A stretch of 46,056 bases of DNA from Nostoc linckia FACHB-104 (GTDB lineage Bacteria > Cyanobacteriota > Cyanobacteriia > Cyanobacteriales > Nostocaceae): positions 1-46,056 of the forward strand of contig NZ_JACJQJ010000068.1 of assembly GCF_014696615.1 (NCBI RefSeq), written 5' to 3'. Positions 36,203-45,859 of the stretch are shown here, in pieces; the stretch's first letter is position 1, and every line of letters begins with the position of its first letter. A model generated the notes under the pieces. It was not told the DNA's origin, searched no databases, and saw nothing but the letters and a program-made list of their open reading frames with translations. A program made the position numbers and the translations under genes.

Positions 36203-36370
36203 TCATTTTGAATTTTGAATTTTGCGGAAAGTTGCGTGCGGGGGTTCCCCCCGTTGAGGAGGCAGTGCGTTGGGCGGGTTCCCCGACTTGTAGCAACTGC
36301 CGTCAAACTTTCCTTGGCGTAGCCTCTCCCTTTGGGAGAAGACGAATTTTGAATTCCGCCTTGCGGTATT
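36203..36370. repeat. Composite repeat: TTTTGAAT units plus GGTTCCCC hairpin repeat
   Basis: ATTTTGAATTTTG units (36205-36224) lead into GTTGCGTGCGGGGGTTCCCC, GAGGCAGTGCGTTGGGCGGG and CTTGTAGCAACTGCCGTC (36230-36307), related to the GGAGCCAGT hairpin family at 2146 and 4684. Then GTAGCCTCTCCCTTTGGGAG forms another hairpin, and a GAATTTTGAATT unit closes it. The remaining parts of the 35917-36590 spacer hold nothing I can name. Confidence 0.7.
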
Positions 36371-36590
36371 AGTCTTTTCGCTAACCTAGTGTCCTAAGTA
36401 TATTGGTAGGCTGTGAAAGCTGCTAATTCACAATCTAGAAGTCATAGGTATTAACCCTGCATCCGAACAACTCCGTCAAAAGAGTGATGGAGTATTCTTT
36501 ACAGTTCATAACATTTAATAAGAGCCTGACAAATGAGTTCAAAGCAGATTGAACTTGGCTAGATTTCTGTTGAAATAGCAGGGAAATATT

Positions 36591-37040
36591 ATGACAAGTC
36601 GAACACAAAAACAGCCATCATTCCTTGAAAAAGTATTAGAACGGAGTAGTTTACAATCGCTCAATGATGCTCAACGGGCAACCAATATAGTGTTCCGAAT
36701 TTTGCGGGACATGATGTTAAATAAAACAAGTGATCAAATTGAAAAGGATCTCAAAGAAAGAACACCTGAATCTGAGCAGGAAGTGATAGACCTATGGCAA
36801 GATCCTAACGTTATGGTTGCTTTTTTCAGCCGAATTAGTCCTGTACAAAAGCTAAATATTAAGCCAGGAACCTTTATGCTGCGCCTACAACAAGAAGGTG
36901 CTTTACCGGATGGGGTGCGTCCAGAGGAAGTTACAAAGGCAGTGTTCTCAGCTACTAGAGAAATTTTATCTCCAGAACGGAACAAAGAAATTGCTGCATT
37001 ACTTTCAGGTGAAATTCGGCAAATTTGGGAGGGTGCTTGA
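36591..37040 (+). CDS. DUF2267 family protein
   Basis: A 149-residue helical protein matching DUF2267, a family of small soluble proteins of unknown function, often stress-related. Typical features are the early NDAQRATNIVFRILRDMML helix, where the standard family has A-rAl-aVL..L, followed by acidic helices, an Arg/Pro turn (DGVRPEEV) and a final amphipathic helix (EIAALLSGEIRQIW). The stretch KDLKERTPESEQEV replaces the family's usual -LP-lr- element. The ribosome site is weak (AGGGAAAT). It lies between the prodomain-like gene and the subtilase, on the opposite strand; no functional tie is evident. Confidence 0.75.
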   Translation: MTSRTQKQPSFLEKVLERSSLQSLNDAQRATNIVFRILRDMMLNKTSDQIEKDLKERTPESEQEVIDLWQDPNVMVAFFSRISPVQKLNIKPGTFMLRLQQEGALPDGVRPEEVTKAVFSATREILSPERNKEIAALLSGEIRQIWEGA

Positions 37041-37134
37041 TTATTTTTAAGTAGCAGATTTAAGCTCAAGCAAGCTCGAAGTTATCTATGTTTTTAAGGT
37101 AGGCGATCGCCTATCCTAAAACCTATGCTTTACT

Positions 37135-37169
37135 TTTTGGATGTCATTGGCTCTCAATGACATCCAAAA
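37135..37169. terminator. 15-bp perfect hairpin after the DUF2267 gene
   Basis: TTTTGGATGTCATTG (37135-37149) and CAATGACATCCAAAA (37155-37169) with a 5-base loop. No T-run follows the stem, so it is terminator-like rather than canonical. It sits between two converging genes. Confidence 0.45.
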
Positions 37170-37184
37170 GGTATTTAGCTAGAT

Positions 37185-37221
37185 AAAAAAATCGAGTTCT
37201 CAAATTGGATCAACTCGATTT
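37185..37221 (-). terminator. Terminator of the subtilase gene
   Basis: On the minus strand, AAATCGAGTT pairs with AACTCGATTT (37212-37221 with 37189-37198) and a run of Ts follows (A run 37185-37191). It starts 19 bases beyond the subtilase stop. Confidence 0.75.
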
Positions 37222-37239
37222 AAGCAAATAATTATTCAA

Positions 37240-38967
37240 CTACAAATTTGCGGCATTAATCACCCCAAAACCCCATTTACTATCAAAAGTTCCTGGGGGT
37301 TTACCAGGGATAGCACTGTTTTTACGTAGTAATTCTTTTACTGTTTTTGGGTCAAGTTTAGGGTCACGTTGTAAGAGTAATGCCACTAAACCAGTAACGA
37401 ATGGTGTCGCCATACTAGTACCAGCCATCGCCACAAATTTAGAATTGAGCATCATGGAGCGATCGAGACTAGCATTAGCAGACAGAGCAGAAACAATCAT
37501 CGCTCCTGGTGCAGCTACATCCGGCTTTTGAGCATCATTACGCAGTGGCCCTTCACTACTGAACTCAGACATGGTATCCAATTCTAAGCCCATGTCTCGC
37601 ACTTGATTATCAATATCTGTGTACTGTACTTTTGTGGTATAAGCTGCAACTGTAATTGCGCTACTAGCAGCGCCAGGAGAGCCAATTTTTACGGCATCCT
37701 TAACACTTTTACCTGTAAAGAAAACTGAAGAATGATCGTCAAGAGTCCATACATCCAAGCGTGTGGCAGTTGCACTGGTATTCCGGACTCGTAACTGCCA
37801 AATACCTCCCATAACTGGCGAAGGGCCATTACCGCGAATTTGCACAAAGAAATTATGGTCGCCGTTGCCTTTATCTGGAGCTGGTGTCACGATTTCTACC
37901 CGCGAATCGGGTAATTGATATTCCTGGGTGGGATTACCGTCAGTGATGATTTTTTGATAAGGGGTGACGAAACCGTTAGGACTCCGTAGCGATATTTCTA
38001 ATTCACTGTCGGCATCATACCAGCCGTTTAACCAGACTATGCCTACTTGATTTAAAGGCACATTAAAGCGCATACTGGCTGACTTTTTCGCAGCTATATT
38101 GGTTTGTCCGTGAATGTTGTCGTTACCTTCGTTACCTGCAGCACAGCAAACAATTCTGCCGGGCCCAGTTTCCGCGTCAATAATTCGAGAAAGGGAGTCG
38201 CTTCCATCATGAGCATCAGCGTGTCCACCCAAGCTCATATTTAACACTACTGGTCGTCCCAAATCGGTTGCTACACGAAAAACATAGCGCACAGCATCGG
38301 CAATGTGGGCATCCTGTAGATCTGACTTCACGATGACTAATTCTGCTTCTGGTGCGACACCTGCAAAAGTTTCATCTGCACCAGCCGCAATTCCAGCAAC
38401 ATGGGTACCATGACCATCAGTATCTTGAGAGACGGTCATTTGTTCGCCTGTAAATTCAGCCCCGTACTCACCTTCTTTGACTCCTGGCCCTGGAAGTGTT
38501 TGATCCCAAATGCGTAAAATCCGCCCAGCAAAGGCGGGATGTTTGGGATCAATGCCACTATCGACAATCCCAATGAGTACTCCCTTACCAGTCAATCCCG
38601 TTTTGTTTTTAAATTCTGGCAATTTCACCTTTCCAGGTGCCACATCCATCCGCAGATGTAGTTTGCGTGAAGGTTTGATGCGCTGAATCACATCTTCTTC
38701 TGATAAAGAATCTAAAGCCTGTAGCGGTAAAAATGCTGTCCGCACACTACCAGAAGACTGATTAACACGAATTCCATATTGTTCTAAATGGCTCAAGTCT
38801 GCATCAGGTTCGCAGTAGAGAAAAACGATACTCTTAGTAGGCTTGACAGAACTTTTATGGGCAATTATGCCAAGCGATCGCTTGTGTGTAGTTAAAGCTT
38901 GTTCTCCTTCATTTTCATAGTCTTGATAAGCCAACAGTAGCCCAGGAGAGAGTTTTTCGTGTCTCAT
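37240..38967 (-). CDS. Cytoplasmic-type subtilase (S8 serine protease)
   Basis: A 575-residue serine protease. Residues 1-110 are an N-terminal prodomain-like region (EKLSPGLLLAYQD, then LSEEDVIQRIKPSRKLHL). The catalytic triad is D136 (IGIVDSGID), H186 (DGHGTHVAG) and S518 (AGTSMATP), with oxyanion N279 (CAAGNEG). About 150 residues between N279 and the Ser region form an inserted beta-rich domain (ASMRFNVPLNQVGIVWLNGW). There is no signal peptide, so it may act in the cytoplasm. GGAG eight bases before the ATG at 38967 decides the start over the ATG at 38997. A stand-alone copy of its prodomain lies 1.3 kb away. Confidence 0.93.
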   Translation of the reverse strand: MRHEKLSPGLLLAYQDYENEGEQALTTHKRSLGIIAHKSSVKPTKSIVFLYCEPDADLSHLEQYGIRVNQSSGSVRTAFLPLQALDSLSEEDVIQRIKPSRKLHLRMDVAPGKVKLPEFKNKTGLTGKGVLIGIVDSGIDPKHPAFAGRILRIWDQTLPGPGVKEGEYGAEFTGEQMTVSQDTDGHGTHVAGIAAGADETFAGVAPEAELVIVKSDLQDAHIADAVRYVFRVATDLGRPVVLNMSLGGHADAHDGSDSLSRIIDAETGPGRIVCCAAGNEGNDNIHGQTNIAAKKSASMRFNVPLNQVGIVWLNGWYDADSELEISLRSPNGFVTPYQKIITDGNPTQEYQLPDSRVEIVTPAPDKGNGDHNFFVQIRGNGPSPVMGGIWQLRVRNTSATATRLDVWTLDDHSSVFFTGKSVKDAVKIGSPGAASSAITVAAYTTKVQYTDIDNQVRDMGLELDTMSEFSSEGPLRNDAQKPDVAAPGAMIVSALSANASLDRSMMLNSKFVAMAGTSMATPFVTGLVALLLQRDPKLDPKTVKELLRKNSAIPGKPPGTFDSKWGFGVINAANL

Positions 38968-39044
38968 TCTTTTCTCCACGTCTATGTGTTTTCCCAAAAA
39001 TTAATGTATGGATTTTAGTAGCCTCAGTTGTTTTAGCATATGCA

Positions 39045-39101
39045 GTGGGGATTGGGGAACTCGGGGCCCCCTCTGGGGATAAGAGGGCAATGGGGACTGG
39101 G
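39045..39101. repeat. GGGGCCCC repeat, copy 3
   Basis: Nearly identical to 25541-25596. It is followed by GGGGCAGGGAGCAGGGAGCA and AATTACCAATGCCCC-type units up to 39230, the reverse complement of a block at 30430-30540. Confidence 0.75.
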
Positions 39102-39225
39102 AAAAGCAACGGGGCAGGGAGCAGGGAGCAGGGGAGAAATAATTAATGACAAACACCAAGCCCCCAATACCAATTACCCATTACTAATTACCAATGCCCC
39201 ATACCCCATTCCCAATGCCCAACAA

Positions 39226-39522
39226 CTAATTCCAATCTTGCTCTTCTTTCTTGCCGCGACTTTTATAAATTCCACCCACATCATGAAGTTGGCGAGTCTT
39301 AGCAAATAATTCAGCTTCGGTCAAACCCCAACGCTGTAGGACTTTATTTAAGTCTTGCTGAATATCTCTAGCACCGGGAAAGCCTTGATACCGTATCCAC
39401 AACCGAGCCAGTTCTGCTAAATTATAATCTGTCGCCTCTTGAGCTAGTAAAATATCAATAGTAGGGCGATCGCGGTTGTGCAGGGGATGCTGTTGATCTT
39501 TACCGCCAGATGATTCAGTCAT
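39226..39522 (-). CDS. DUF3288 family protein
   Basis: A 98-residue protein matching DUF3288, a family I know from cyanobacteria only. The core QQHPLHNRDRPTIDILLAQE, then DYNLAELARLWIRYQGFPGA, RDIQQDLNKVLQRWGLTEAE is typical. It is all helical and soluble; function unknown. The frame extends 42 codons upstream, but the ATG at 39522 matches the family N-terminus. It is divergent from clpC across 289 bases. Confidence 0.85.
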   Translation of the reverse strand: MTESSGGKDQQHPLHNRDRPTIDILLAQEATDYNLAELARLWIRYQGFPGARDIQQDLNKVLQRWGLTEAELFAKTRQLHDVGGIYKSRGKKEEQDWN

Positions 39523-39811
39523 AGTAAATCCTAGTTCTGATTCCTGAGTTTTAAGTCTATCTGAGAGCAAAGGTACAGAAAAGACCTCTAGAAAATCAGC
39601 AAACTCTGTCAAATTTGCTACTAATACCGGAAACCTGACGAAACTCACTATTCCTACTGACGGCTACCACACCTTAACTCTTACGGCTCTCACTACTGTC
39701 ATTCAACTTTAAATAAAGATACATTGTCATTAAGAAAATACATGAAACTTTAGATGAGGGTGATATATTATTTCACCCAAAGTCCAAGCAGCAAGGGAGC
39801 AATAACCCGCT

Positions 39812-42265
39812 ATGTTTGAACACTTCACTTCCGAAGCAATTAAAGTAATTATGCTAGCTCAGGAGGAGGCACGTCGCCTGGGACACAACTTTGTAGGAAC
39901 AGAGCAAATTCTCCTCGGGCTGATGGGAGAAGGAACTGGGGTTGCTGCTAAAGTGCTGACCGAATTGGGCGTTACTCTTAAAGAAGCACGTCGAGAGGTT
40001 GAAAAAATTATTGGTAGGGGTTCTGGGTTTGTACCACCAGAAATTCCTTTTACTCCTAAAGTAAAAAGCCTCTTTGAGCAATCATTTAAAGAAGCCCATA
40101 GTTTGGGGCACAACTACATTAATACAGAACACTTACTTTTAGGTTTAACCGAGGCTGGTGAAGGTGTCGCCGCCAAAGTACTGCAAAATCTGGGGGTTGA
40201 CCTAAAAAGCGTCCGCACTGCTGTAGTTCGCCACTTAGGTGACAACACCACAGTTTTCGCCGCAGGTAATAGTGGTCAAAAGCGCACCCAAACTCTCAGT
40301 CTGGAAGAATTTGGCAGAAATCTAACAAAGTTAGCACAAGAAGGCAGACTTGACCCGATTGTCGGCCGCGATAAAGAAATTGAACGTGCAATTCAAATTC
40401 TCGGACGTAGAACTAAAAGCAATCCTGTCTTGATTGGGGAACCTGGCGTTGGTAAAACTGCGATCGCCGAAGGTCTAGCTCAACGCATTATCAATCAAGA
40501 TGTGCCGGAAGTTCTGCAAGACAAGCAAGTTATCAGCTTAGATATGGGCTTGCTGGTTGCGGGAACTCGCTTCCGTGGCGACTTTGAAGAACGCATCAAG
40601 AAAATTGTCGAAGAAATTCGCTCTGTCGGCAATATCATCCTGGTAATTGATGAAATTCACACCCTAGTTGGTGCTGGGGGTACAGAAGGCGGCTTAGATG
40701 CAGCCAATATCCTCAAACCTGCTTTAGCTAGAGGCGAACTGCAATGTGTGGGCGCAACCACCTTGGATGAATACCGTCAGCACATCGAACGGGATGCAGC
40801 TTTAGAGCGGCGTTTCCAACCGATTATGGTTGGCGAACCGACTGTAGAAGAAACTATCGAAATTCTCTACGGTTTGCGGGGAGCTTACGAGCAACACCAT
40901 AAAGTGACAATTTCCGACGCAGCTGTATTAGCCGCCGCTGAATTGTCAGACCGCTATATTAGCGATCGCTTCCTGCCCGATAAAGCCATAGACTTAATTG
41001 ATGAAGCAGGTTCTCGCGTCCGCTTGCGGAACTCGCAGCTATCTTCTAACAAAGAACTCAAGCGCGAACTCGCTGGCGTAACCAAAGCCAAAGAAGATGC
41101 TGTCAGAGTCCAAGATTTTGACAAAGCAGGTCAGCTACGCGATCAAGAGTTGGAACTGCAAAACAAACTCTACGCTGAGTCAGAAACGGGAACACCAAGA
41201 AAAAGTCCCGTTGTCGATGAAGAAGACATCGCCCAAATCGTCGCTTCCTGGACTGGTGTACCAGTCAACAAGCTCACAGAATCCGAATCCGAGCTACTGT
41301 TGCACTTAGAAGACACCCTTCATCAACGCCTCATCGGTCAAGAACAAGCAGTTACCGCCGTATCTCGCGCCATCCGTCGCGCCAGAGTAGGGTTAAAGAA
41401 CCCCAATCGCCCCATCGCCAGCTTTATCTTCTCCGGCCCCACAGGTGTTGGTAAGACAGAATTAGCTAAAGCCTTAGCCGCTTACTTCTTCGGCTCCGAA
41501 GAATCCATGATTCGTCTAGATATGTCCGAATACATGGAAAGCCATACAGTATCTAAGCTGATTGGTTCACCTCCAGGTTATGTAGGCTACGACGAAGGCG
41601 GACAACTAACAGAAGCCGTGCGGCGCAAACCATACACAGTGCTGCTATTCGACGAAATCGAAAAAGCGCACCCCGATGTATTCAATATGCTGCTGCAACT
41701 CTTGGATGACGGACACCTCACCGATGCAAAAGGTCGGAAAGTGGACTTCAAGAACACCTTAATTATCTTGACCTCTAATATCGGTTCCAAGGTAATTGAA
41801 AAAGGTGGCGGTGGATTAGGCTTTGACTTCGACAATGCAGCCGATGCTAGTTACCAGCGCATTCGCAACTTGGTGAACGAAGAACTCAAAGCTTATTTCC
41901 GTCCAGAGTTCCTCAACCGTCTTGATGAGATTATCGTCTTCACCCAGCTTTCTAAGGGTGAAGTTACGCAAATTGCCGATATCTTATTACGCGAAGTTGC
42001 AGTCCGCTTGACAGAAAAAGGCATGACTTTAGAAGTGAGCGATCGCTTCAAAGAACTGGTAGTACAAGAAGGCTACAACCCCAGCTACGGTGCAAGACCG
42101 TTACGTCGAGCAATTATGCGCCTGTTGGAAGATTCTCTCGCAGAAGCGCTACTGTCTGGTCAAATCACCAATGGCGACACTGCAATTGTGGATGTTGACG
42201 ACGACGGTCAAGTGCAAGTCCGTAAATCTGAACAACGCGAATTACTCTTGGCAAATGTTGGCTAA
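39812..42265 (+). CDS. clpC: ClpC AAA+ chaperone
   Basis: An 817-residue Hsp100 unfoldase that feeds substrates to ClpP protease. Residues 1-145 are the double N-domain ([20 protein letters not shown] and its repeat). AAA1 has Walker A GEPGVGKT at 209-216 and Walker B ending VIDEIH. The UVR-type coiled segment ([19 protein letters not shown]) is near 435-453. AAA2 has Walker A GPTGVGKT at 542-549, and GGGGLGFDF carries the LGF loop expected to contact ClpP. ClpC is essential in cyanobacteria that were tested; family knowledge. The terminator is at 42386. Confidence 0.98.
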   Translation: MFEHFTSEAIKVIMLAQEEARRLGHNFVGTEQILLGLMGEGTGVAAKVLTELGVTLKEARREVEKIIGRGSGFVPPEIPFTPKVKSLFEQSFKEAHSLGHNYINTEHLLLGLTEAGEGVAAKVLQNLGVDLKSVRTAVVRHLGDNTTVFAAGNSGQKRTQTLSLEEFGRNLTKLAQEGRLDPIVGRDKEIERAIQILGRRTKSNPVLIGEPGVGKTAIAEGLAQRIINQDVPEVLQDKQVISLDMGLLVAGTRFRGDFEERIKKIVEEIRSVGNIILVIDEIHTLVGAGGTEGGLDAANILKPALARGELQCVGATTLDEYRQHIERDAALERRFQPIMVGEPTVEETIEILYGLRGAYEQHHKVTISDAAVLAAAELSDRYISDRFLPDKAIDLIDEAGSRVRLRNSQLSSNKELKRELAGVTKAKEDAVRVQDFDKAGQLRDQELELQNKLYAESETGTPRKSPVVDEEDIAQIVASWTGVPVNKLTESESELLLHLEDTLHQRLIGQEQAVTAVSRAIRRARVGLKNPNRPIASFIFSGPTGVGKTELAKALAAYFFGSEESMIRLDMSEYMESHTVSKLIGSPPGYVGYDEGGQLTEAVRRKPYTVLLFDEIEKAHPDVFNMLLQLLDDGHLTDAKGRKVDFKNTLIILTSNIGSKVIEKGGGGLGFDFDNAADASYQRIRNLVNEELKAYFRPEFLNRLDEIIVFTQLSKGEVTQIADILLREVAVRLTEKGMTLEVSDRFKELVVQEGYNPSYGARPLRRAIMRLLEDSLAEALLSGQITNGDTAIVDVDDDGQVQVRKSEQRELLLANVG

Positions 42266-42349
42266 TATTTATACCATGTCACTTTTGAGGTAAGATAGGA
42301 GAACTATTGCAATCCTGCCTGCCGCAGAGAAAGCAAGAGAGGAGTATTC

Positions 42350-42378
42350 TTGACAAAAATGTAGTGAAATGGTAATAG
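42350..42378 (+). promoter_or_regulatory. Possible promoter just before a terminator
   Basis: TTGACA (42350-42355), a 17-base spacer, then TAATAG (42373-42378). The -35 is perfect and the spacing ideal, but the -10 is weak. A strong terminator begins eight bases downstream, so any product would be very short. Confidence 0.3.
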
Positions 42379-42385
42379 CTCTTTA

Positions 42386-42416
42386 AAACTCTGGTAGCAA
42401 TACCAGGGTTTTTTTT
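42386..42416 (+). terminator. Intrinsic terminator downstream of clpC
   Basis: AAACTCTGGTA (42386-42396) pairs with TACCAGGGTTT (42401-42411) around loop GCAA, one G-U pair included, and eight Ts follow (42409-42416). A canonical intrinsic terminator 120 bases after clpC. Confidence 0.85.
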
Positions 42417-42461
42417 GCGGGAATTTTTGTATGTTTCCCAGAGAAGGTTTCGTAGGGGTAC

Positions 42462-42676
42462 GGCACCAGTCATACGTGTCAACTTAAGCTAAAAGCTATA
42501 TACGGCGCGTGTTGTACAAAAACCCTCGCGCCCTCATCCCCTAACCCCTTCTCCCTCAGGGAGAAGGGGAATTGAATCTCTTGCTCCCATCTCCCTGAGG
42601 GAGATGGGCTGGGGGTGAGGGCAAAACCTTTGCACAAAGCGGGTTTCACGTTAAGTTGACACCAATGGGCACCAGT
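42462..42676. mobile_element. MITE, 197 bp, with 9-bp target-site duplication
   Basis: The element (42471-42667) begins CATACGTGTCAACTTAA and ends with the inverse of CATTGGTGTCAACTTAA, a 17-bp terminal inverted repeat with two mismatches. The 9-mer GGCACCAGT flanks it directly on both sides (42462-42470 and 42668-42676). Inside are nested hairpins, CTTCTCCCTCAGGGAGAAG and CATCTCCCTGAGGGAGATG, and GCCCTCA/TGAGGGC arms. There is no transposase, so it depends on one elsewhere. Confidence 0.85.
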
Positions 42677-42857
42677 AAGATAATTTGATATCCCAAAATA
42701 TTGTGGATGTTCCCTACAAAGAATTTATCTGTTTAACAAACACTTAAATCTTTGCAGCCAGCAATTAACATGAATTTGTGGCAAAGAAATTATAGAAGAA
42801 GCAATTGCGTTAAACTGAGATTTATCTTTTCCTAATAGTTGTAACTCTTAATTTATT

Positions 42858-43547
42858 ATGTCTTCTGCTCAAGATTTCGCCATAATTTCAGAAGACGCAC
42901 CAGAAGATGTTATATTTCCTCCTGGTGACTTATACAGTGATGAACCGCCTTTGGAAACAGAACTACATTTGCGGCAAATACTGCTATTAATTGAGTGTTT
43001 GGAATGGTGCTGGAAAGAGCGTCAAGATTTCTATGCTTGTGGAAATATGACGGTTTATTACAGTCCCCGTCAGCGCAAGTCTGAGCAATTTCGAGGCCCT
43101 GATTTTTTTGTCGTGTTAAATACCGAGCGGAAAACTCGCAAAAGCTGGGTAGTTTGGGAAGAAGAGGGTAAATATCCCAATGTCATTGTCGAGATTCTTT
43201 CTGACAAAACAGCCGCTACTGATAGGGGATTGAAAAAAGAAATTTATCAAGATATTTGGCGGACTCCTGACTATTTTTGGTTCGACCCAGAAAGTTTAGA
43301 ATTTCAAGGTTTTCATTTATTAGATGGACGTTATCAACCACTCCAAGCAAATGAAGCTGGTTTGTTATGGAGTCAGCAATTAGGGTTATATTTGGGAATT
43401 CATGAATCAAAGTTGCGCTTTTTCTCGGCTGATGGAAAACTAATACCTACACCAGCAGAAGCAGCGCAGCAAGCGCAACAGCAACTTGCAGAAATGGAAG
43501 CTATGCTGGCTCGTTATCGAGAAAGGTTTGGTGAGTTACCTGAGTAA
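42858..43547 (+). CDS. Uma2 family (DUF820) putative endonuclease
   Basis: A 229-residue protein of the Uma2 family, large in cyanobacteria, with a PD-(D/E)xK nuclease fold. The acidic site is GPDFFVVL, then VIVEILSDKT with the E and K, and TPDYFWFDPESLEFQGFHL near 137-155. About 40 C-terminal residues form an Ala/Gln-rich coiled coil (AEAAQQAQQQLAEMEAMLAR) often seen in this family. The substrate is unknown, and it is unclear if members cut DNA in the cell. The gene stands alone between the MITE and the kinase. Confidence 0.9.
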   Translation: MSSAQDFAIISEDAPEDVIFPPGDLYSDEPPLETELHLRQILLLIECLEWCWKERQDFYACGNMTVYYSPRQRKSEQFRGPDFFVVLNTERKTRKSWVVWEEEGKYPNVIVEILSDKTAATDRGLKKEIYQDIWRTPDYFWFDPESLEFQGFHLLDGRYQPLQANEAGLLWSQQLGLYLGIHESKLRFFSADGKLIPTPAEAAQQAQQQLAEMEAMLARYRERFGELPE

Positions 43548-43922
43548 TTTGGTTTTGCTTAAACCTACCCTAAGCGTTGAAGCGATCGCACTCTTATTGA
43601 CGAAAAGCAATAATTTATTTGGTAAAATCAAAAGCGATCGCTCATTAAACTTGCTGTCCCCCTCATCCCCAACGCCTCACACGGGGAACTAATTGATACT
43701 GAAACCAGTCTTGCTGGTAAAGTTTTATTAATCATTTTGCGAAAACAACTCCCAGAGCTTGAAGTTATGATTATGTTAAGCTGAACGTAAATCAGTAGAT
43801 ACACATCAGTAATAAAAAATACTCGTATCTGATGATTCTTAGGTAAAGAAATTTGCCATAAGAGAAAGGTTTATTTTGGTTGCCAACTAAAACATTAAAG
43901 TAAGTAGGATGGGTTCCATCAG
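43548..43922. other. Spacer before the Ser/Thr kinase gene
   Basis: 375 bases with two HIP1 octamers near 43582 and 43635 and a weak hairpin (ACCAG/CTGGT near 43703-43717, followed by AAAGTTTT) that might end the Uma2 transcript. No gene is supported. The kinase promoter is expected in the last 150 bases. Confidence 0.35.
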
Positions 43923-45734
43923 ATGACATCCCTACCATCATCAAACTCCTGGCATGGGCGCTTTATAGGTGATAACCAGCGATACCGTTTAGACAAACGG
44001 CTAGCTGGTGGTGGCATGGGAGAAGTATTCCTAGCAACAGATACGCGTGTAGGTCAGCAGGTAGCATTGAAGTTACTCAAAGATACGCTAGTAGCTTCAA
44101 CCGAGATGAGAAAGCGCTTTGAGCGAGAAATATCTGTCTGTGCAGCGCTGCAAAGTGACCATATTGTCAAAATCAGTGATTGTGGAGTCACAGAAGAAGG
44201 TTATCCATTCTATATTATGGAGTATCTGCGCGGGCAAACCTTGCGCCACGTACTGCTCAAAGAAAAGCGGTTATCTGTAGAGCGAACTGTGAGTATTATT
44301 GCTCAAGTTTGTAAAGGACTACAGCTAGCTCATGCGGGAGTGACTTTACAACGGGAAGGTGGCAAAACCTCCGAACATATTCAAGTTATCCATCGGGATT
44401 TAAAACCCGATAATATCTTTCTTGTACCCACAGATTTGGGAGAGTGGGTGAAGATTCTAGATTTTGGGGTGGCGAAAATTCGTCATGAATCTTCAGAACA
44501 AACCAATATCACAAATACATTTATTGGTACATTCCGCTACGCCGCACCAGAACAGATCCAAAGTGATGAAAACCTAGATGCGCGGGCAGATATTTACAGC
44601 TTGGGACTCATCCTCTATGAAATGTTGAGTGGTGCAGATCCCTTTGGTTTAAGCGAGAATGCGAATAATATTAGCGAAGCTTCTTGGGTGTTAGCTCATG
44701 CTTATGAGCCACCAAAGTCATTGCGATCGCAACCTGGTTGTGAGTATTTTTCTATACAGCTAGAAGCTGTGATCCTCAAGTGTTTGCACAAGAATCCTGA
44801 TAACCGCTTTAGTAGCGTTGAAGAACTCAGTCAGGCTTTACAAACCGTTGCTAAATCAGTAGTAGGGTATGTGAGCGCCGAGTATCAAGAAGAGATTGGG
44901 CTACATCCCACTGTACCAAAATCAGTTGGCAAGTCCAAAACCATTGAGCGATCGCAACCGCTTGTAGAACAAACTCGACTAGAGGATACTTTACCTCCGA
45001 CTGTGCCTTTGTATCAGCAAGACCAAGAAGAAACAATTCTGCGCTTTCAACCAGTGCAACATCCAGGTGTAGAAGAACCAACAATTTTGCGTCCCTTGCA
45101 ACCCACAGAAACAAACTGGGGGCAAGAAGAAACGATTCTGCGATCGCAACCAGTGCAACATCCGGGTGCAGAAGAACCGACAATTCTGCGTCCTTTGCAA
45201 CCCACAGAACCAAACTGGGGACAAGAAGAAACGATTCTGCGATCGCAACCAGTGCAACATCCAGGTGCAGAAGAACCAACAATTCTGCGTCCTTTGCAAC
45301 CCACAGAACCAAGCTGGGGACAAGAAGAAACGATTCTGCGTCCGCAACCAGTGCAACATCCAGGTGAAGCAGAGGAAAATACGCCGCCACAAACAGCGAT
45401 CGCATCAAATCAACCAGAGGGGACAATTTTTCAAACAAGGCCTGTAACCCCGCCTACGCCAGAGCGGACAATGTTTCAACGCCGTCCTGTACCCCAGCCT
45501 GAACCAGAAGGGACAATTCAATCCCGTCCTGTATCTTCGCCTAATGGTGAACCAGTGCTACATGGCAGCACAATTTTTCAACGCCGAACCACTAATTCAG
45601 CCCCACAGAAAACTTCTCGCAATTTTTGGTTAATTTTAGGAGTAGCTTTTGCGATCGGATTTGCTTTAGTAACAGCTATCTATATATACCCGCAATTGAA
45701 ATCTCCTCAAACTAACGAGCAGAAAGCTAATTAG
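43923..45734 (+). CDS. Membrane-anchored Ser/Thr protein kinase
   Basis: A 603-residue PknB-type kinase. The kinase domain is at about 20-310: glycine loop LAGGGMGEVF (28-37), K50, catalytic HRDLKPDN (157-164), DFG (180-182), APE (208-210). The linker from 365 to 545 is Pro/Gln/Glu-rich with a 33-residue tandem repeat (four copies) bearing the motif EETILR and EEPTILRP, followed by degenerate EGTIFQ-type units. One helix near 569-590 anchors it, with a short C-terminal tail, so the kinase faces the cytoplasm and little lies outside. No sensor domain follows the membrane. The signal probably comes through the linker or partners. Confidence 0.93.
   Translation: MTSLPSSNSWHGRFIGDNQRYRLDKRLAGGGMGEVFLATDTRVGQQVALKLLKDTLVASTEMRKRFEREISVCAALQSDHIVKISDCGVTEEGYPFYIMEYLRGQTLRHVLLKEKRLSVERTVSIIAQVCKGLQLAHAGVTLQREGGKTSEHIQVIHRDLKPDNIFLVPTDLGEWVKILDFGVAKIRHESSEQTNITNTFIGTFRYAAPEQIQSDENLDARADIYSLGLILYEMLSGADPFGLSENANNISEASWVLAHAYEPPKSLRSQPGCEYFSIQLEAVILKCLHKNPDNRFSSVEELSQALQTVAKSVVGYVSAEYQEEIGLHPTVPKSVGKSKTIERSQPLVEQTRLEDTLPPTVPLYQQDQEETILRFQPVQHPGVEEPTILRPLQPTETNWGQEETILRSQPVQHPGAEEPTILRPLQPTEPNWGQEETILRSQPVQHPGAEEPTILRPLQPTEPSWGQEETILRPQPVQHPGEAEENTPPQTAIASNQPEGTIFQTRPVTPPTPERTMFQRRPVPQPEPEGTIQSRPVSSPNGEPVLHGSTIFQRRTTNSAPQKTSRNFWLILGVAFAIGFALVTAIYIYPQLKSPQTNEQKAN
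45024..45380 (+). repeat. 99-bp tandem repeat within the kinase gene
   Basis: Copies start at 45024, 45123, 45222 and 45321, the last partial, with high identity. Each unit encodes 33 residues around QEETILR, QPVQHPG, EEPTILRP and LQPTE. The period is exact and in frame. Confidence 0.9.
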
Positions 45735-45859
45735 TGAAGGGCATTGGGCATGGGGCATAGGAAATAACGCCTCATGTGAATTCAAGAAGGCAAATGCCTA
45801 TTATCGGAATGCGCTAACATACCATTGTATAAATAACAGTGGTTAAACCGCGTAATTAT

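Noticed and set aside
44851-45438. Long minus-strand reading frames opposite the kinase linker
   Set aside because: They are the antisense of the in-frame 99-bp repeat; their own repeats (LLVLLHLDVALVA) simply mirror it, with no ribosome site.
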